Source: an uncultured Bacteroides sp. (lineage in GTDB: Bacteria > Bacteroidota > Bacteroidia > Bacteroidales > Bacteroidaceae). Taken from it: a stretch of DNA of 8,561 nt. Of this stretch, positions 7,502 through 8,561 are shown piece by piece (within the stretch, counting starts at the first letter, position 1; each line of letters opens with the position of its first letter). Location of the stretch: the NCBI GenBank assembly GCA_947071285.1, contig CAMTFK010000193.1:1-8561 (forward strand), given 5' to 3'. Under the pieces are notes generated by a model. It saw nothing but the letters and a program-made list of their open reading frames with translations, made no database searches and was not told where the DNA came from. Both the position numbers and the translations under genes were made by a program.

Positions 7502-7518
7502 ATTCTCTAAAAGAAAGG

Positions 7519-7929
7519 ATGAAAGGGAAGAAACGAATAATAGTAACTCTGCTGTTTTTAATCAACATCATAATGTTGGTGGCAGCCGTTATTCCCCATC
7601 ACCATCACCCCAACGGAATGATTTGCATGAAGCAGGACTTGCCTGTAGAACAACAATGTCCCACGCATCATCATCACCCGGGAAACGATTCATGTTGCAG
7701 CAGCGAATGTATGACTCGTTTCTACTCTCCCACTCCATCCGTACATACGGATAGCGGACCGGATTATGTATTCATCGCTACCCTGTTCACGGATGTAATC
7801 ATCGAACATCTATTACGGCCACAAGAGAGACGGATTAAGAACTATTACGTCTACCGAGACTCTCTGCATGGCACGGATATACACCGTGCCACTCCTCTTC
7901 GTGCCCCTCCCTACTCTGTTTTTGCGTAA
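7519..7929 (+). CDS. Small membrane-anchored His/Cys-rich protein, probable metal binding
   Basis: The 136-residue protein has a basic N-terminus (KGKKR) and one hydrophobic stretch at about 7-25, either an uncleaved anchor or signal peptide, leaving the rest outside the cytoplasm. Right after it come two HHHHP motifs (27-31 and 50-54), separated by a segment with C36 and C47, then CCSSEC (59-64). The remainder is less ordered, with a short basic C-terminal half. His/Cys clusters like these bind soft or borderline metals such as Zn, Cu, Ni or Co. The neighbouring efflux adaptor downstream is also His-rich, which supports a metal-related role such as periplasmic buffering or delivery. A purine-rich site (AAAGAAAGG) immediately precedes the ATG. 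No enzymatic domain is recognised and no family name is certain. The 17-base gap to the upstream small gene suggests the two may be co-transcribed. Confidence 0.85.
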   Translation: MKGKKRIIVTLLFLINIIMLVAAVIPHHHHPNGMICMKQDLPVEQQCPTHHHHPGNDSCCSSECMTRFYSPTPSVHTDSGPDYVFIATLFTDVIIEHLLRPQERRIKNYYVYRDSLHGTDIHRATPLRAPPYSVFA

Positions 7930-7930
7930 A

Positions 7931-7961
7931 AGCGTAAATGCAAATCAGTTGCATTTGCGTT
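7931..7961. promoter_or_regulatory. Long inverted repeat upstream of the efflux gene, candidate operator
   Basis: AAATGCAA (7936-7943) and TTGCATTT (7949-7956) are perfect 8-base arms around ATCAG. The pairing extends outward to 7931 and 7961 with two G-T wobbles in RNA, for 13 pairs. It begins 1 base after the previous gene's stop and ends 4 bases before the -7 element at 7966, so a bound protein would overlap the -33 region. There is no U-tract, which argues against a terminator. GCGTAAA also occurs at 7924-7930, 7932-7938 and 7976-7982. A metal-responsive repressor of the Fur or similar class would be a reasonable binder (inference). Confidence 0.6.
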
Positions 7962-7965
7962 ACCT

Positions 7966-7973
7966 TATCTTTG
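7966..7973 (+). promoter_or_regulatory. Bacteroides -7 promoter element for the metal-efflux operon
   Basis: TATCTTTG matches TAnnTTTG exactly, 40 bases before the adaptor gene start. The expected leader is about 34 bases. No TTTG is found at the usual -33 spacing, since that region is occupied by the inverted repeat, which fits an activator- or repressor-controlled promoter. Confidence 0.65.
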
Positions 7974-8013
7974 TAGCGTAAAAAACAGTAAAATTTAGTA
8001 GGAAAATATCATT

Positions 8014-8561
8014 ATGAAAAAACTTATTTTCGTAGGAATCCTAGGCTTATTCGTGCTGGGTTCCTGTAATAATAGTACCGTCACACACACACACAATGAA
8101 CACGATCATGCCACAGAAGGACATAATCACGAGGCAGAGGGTTCCGATCATTCTCATGAAGGCGAATGTAGCGGAGAACACAACCATGAAGCGACCGATG
8201 GACATAACGAGTCTGCCGAAGCGCACAGTGATGAAATCATCCTTCCGAAGGCAAAAGCTGAAGCAGCCGGTGTCAAGGTGAGCGTTATCGAACCTGCACC
8301 TTTCCAGCAAGTGATTAAAACCAGCGGACAGGTACTGGCTGCCCAAGGTGATGAATCGGTTGCCGTAGCTACAGTGGCCGGCGTTGTATCTTTCCGTGGA
8401 AAAGTAACGGAAGGAATGAGCGTCGGCAGCGGCACGCCGCTAGTCACGATTTCTTCAAAGAATATCGCCGACGGTGATCCGGTACAACGTGCCCGCATTG
8501 CCTACGAGGTATCTAAGAAGGAGTACGAACGTATGAAAGAGCTTGTTAAAAACAAGATTGT
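8014..8561 (+). CDS. RND metal-efflux periplasmic adaptor lipoprotein, CusB/CzcB type (3' end missing)
   Basis: This is the membrane-fusion subunit that joins an inner-membrane RND pump to an outer-membrane channel to expel metal ions. The frame runs from ATG 8014 to the right edge (182 full codons). The start gives KK, a hydrophobic run and the lipobox LGSC with acylated Cys18, so the protein is a periplasmic lipoprotein. Residues 25-71 hold 12 His, mostly in HxH pairs (HTH, HDH, HNH, HSH, HNH), with C52; this is a metal-binding tail. From about 74 the adaptor begins: IILPKAKAEAAGVKVSVIE, then the barrel-sandwich strands (SGQVLAAQGDESVAVATVAG, GKVTEGMSVGSGTPLVTISS), then the start of the coiled-coil hairpin (RARIAYEVSKKEYERMKELVKN). 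The rest, and presumably the pump and channel genes, lie beyond the window. Regulation likely involves the inverted repeat upstream. The His tail argues for Zn, Cu or Co/Ni; which one is not decidable here. Confidence 0.93.
   Translation, partial: MKKLIFVGILGLFVLGSCNNSTVTHTHNEHDHATEGHNHEAEGSDHSHEGECSGEHNHEATDGHNESAEAHSDEIILPKAKAEAAGVKVSVIEPAPFQQVIKTSGQVLAAQGDESVAVATVAGVVSFRGKVTEGMSVGSGTPLVTISSKNIADGDPVQRARIAYEVSKKEYERMKELVKNKI

Noticed and set aside
7931..7961. Inverted repeat as an intrinsic terminator for the His-rich gene
   Set aside because: The stem is not followed by a T-run and directly abuts a -7 promoter element; an operator fits better, though partial termination cannot be excluded.
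8154..8498. Minus-strand open frames over the efflux adaptor start
   Set aside because: They are opposite a clear lipoprotein adaptor gene and show no recognisable motif.
1..8561. CRISPR array, insertion sequence, tRNA or rRNA genes
   Set aside because: No regularly spaced repeats, transposase motifs, terminal inverted repeats or recognisable RNA gene sequence were seen on either strand.

Overview
The window looks like a chromosomal segment of a gut Bacteroides (Bacteroidota). The evidence is a SusC/SusD outer-membrane nutrient-uptake pair, three exact matches to the Bacteroides -7 promoter element (TAnnTTTG), weak Shine-Dalgarno sites, and lipoprotein signals of the Bacteroidota type. I cannot fix the species from sequence alone. 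No rRNA, tRNA, CRISPR array or insertion sequence was seen.

Layout, left to right. (1) Positions 2-2578: the 3' part of a susC-like TonB-dependent transporter gene, cut by the window's left edge. It is followed after 11 bases by a complete susD-like lipoprotein gene (2590-4203). Together they form an outer-membrane uptake complex whose substrate cannot be read from the sequence. (2) Positions 4204-4486: a convergent intergenic stretch with three hairpins in a row. The last is a strong bidirectional terminator with a competing alternative stem. (3) A stand-alone receiver-domain response regulator on the minus strand (4487-4885), divergent from an ABC-F ATPase gene on the plus strand (5004-6641). 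A perfect 12-base palindrome lies between them. (4) A compact plus-strand run, 6730-7929: a zeta-toxin/COG4185-like P-loop kinase, a small protein overlapping its 3' end by 11 bases (a possible antitoxin or partner), and 17 bases later a small membrane-anchored His/Cys-rich protein. (5) From 8014 to the right edge: the start of a His-rich lipoprotein that is the periplasmic adaptor of an RND metal-efflux pump (CusB/CzcB type). In front of it is a striking inverted repeat just upstream of its -7 element.

The genes probably work as separate modules: nutrient uptake (SusCD), signalling (receiver protein), ribosome-associated ATPase (ABC-F), a kinase/partner pair resembling a toxin-antitoxin module, and metal handling (His-rich protein plus efflux adaptor). 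The most interesting parts are the kinase/small-protein pair placed directly against a metal-efflux locus, the His-rich proteins on either side of the 7931-7961 inverted repeat, and that repeat as a likely metal-responsive operator. None of these functions has been tested; they follow from motifs and gene order.
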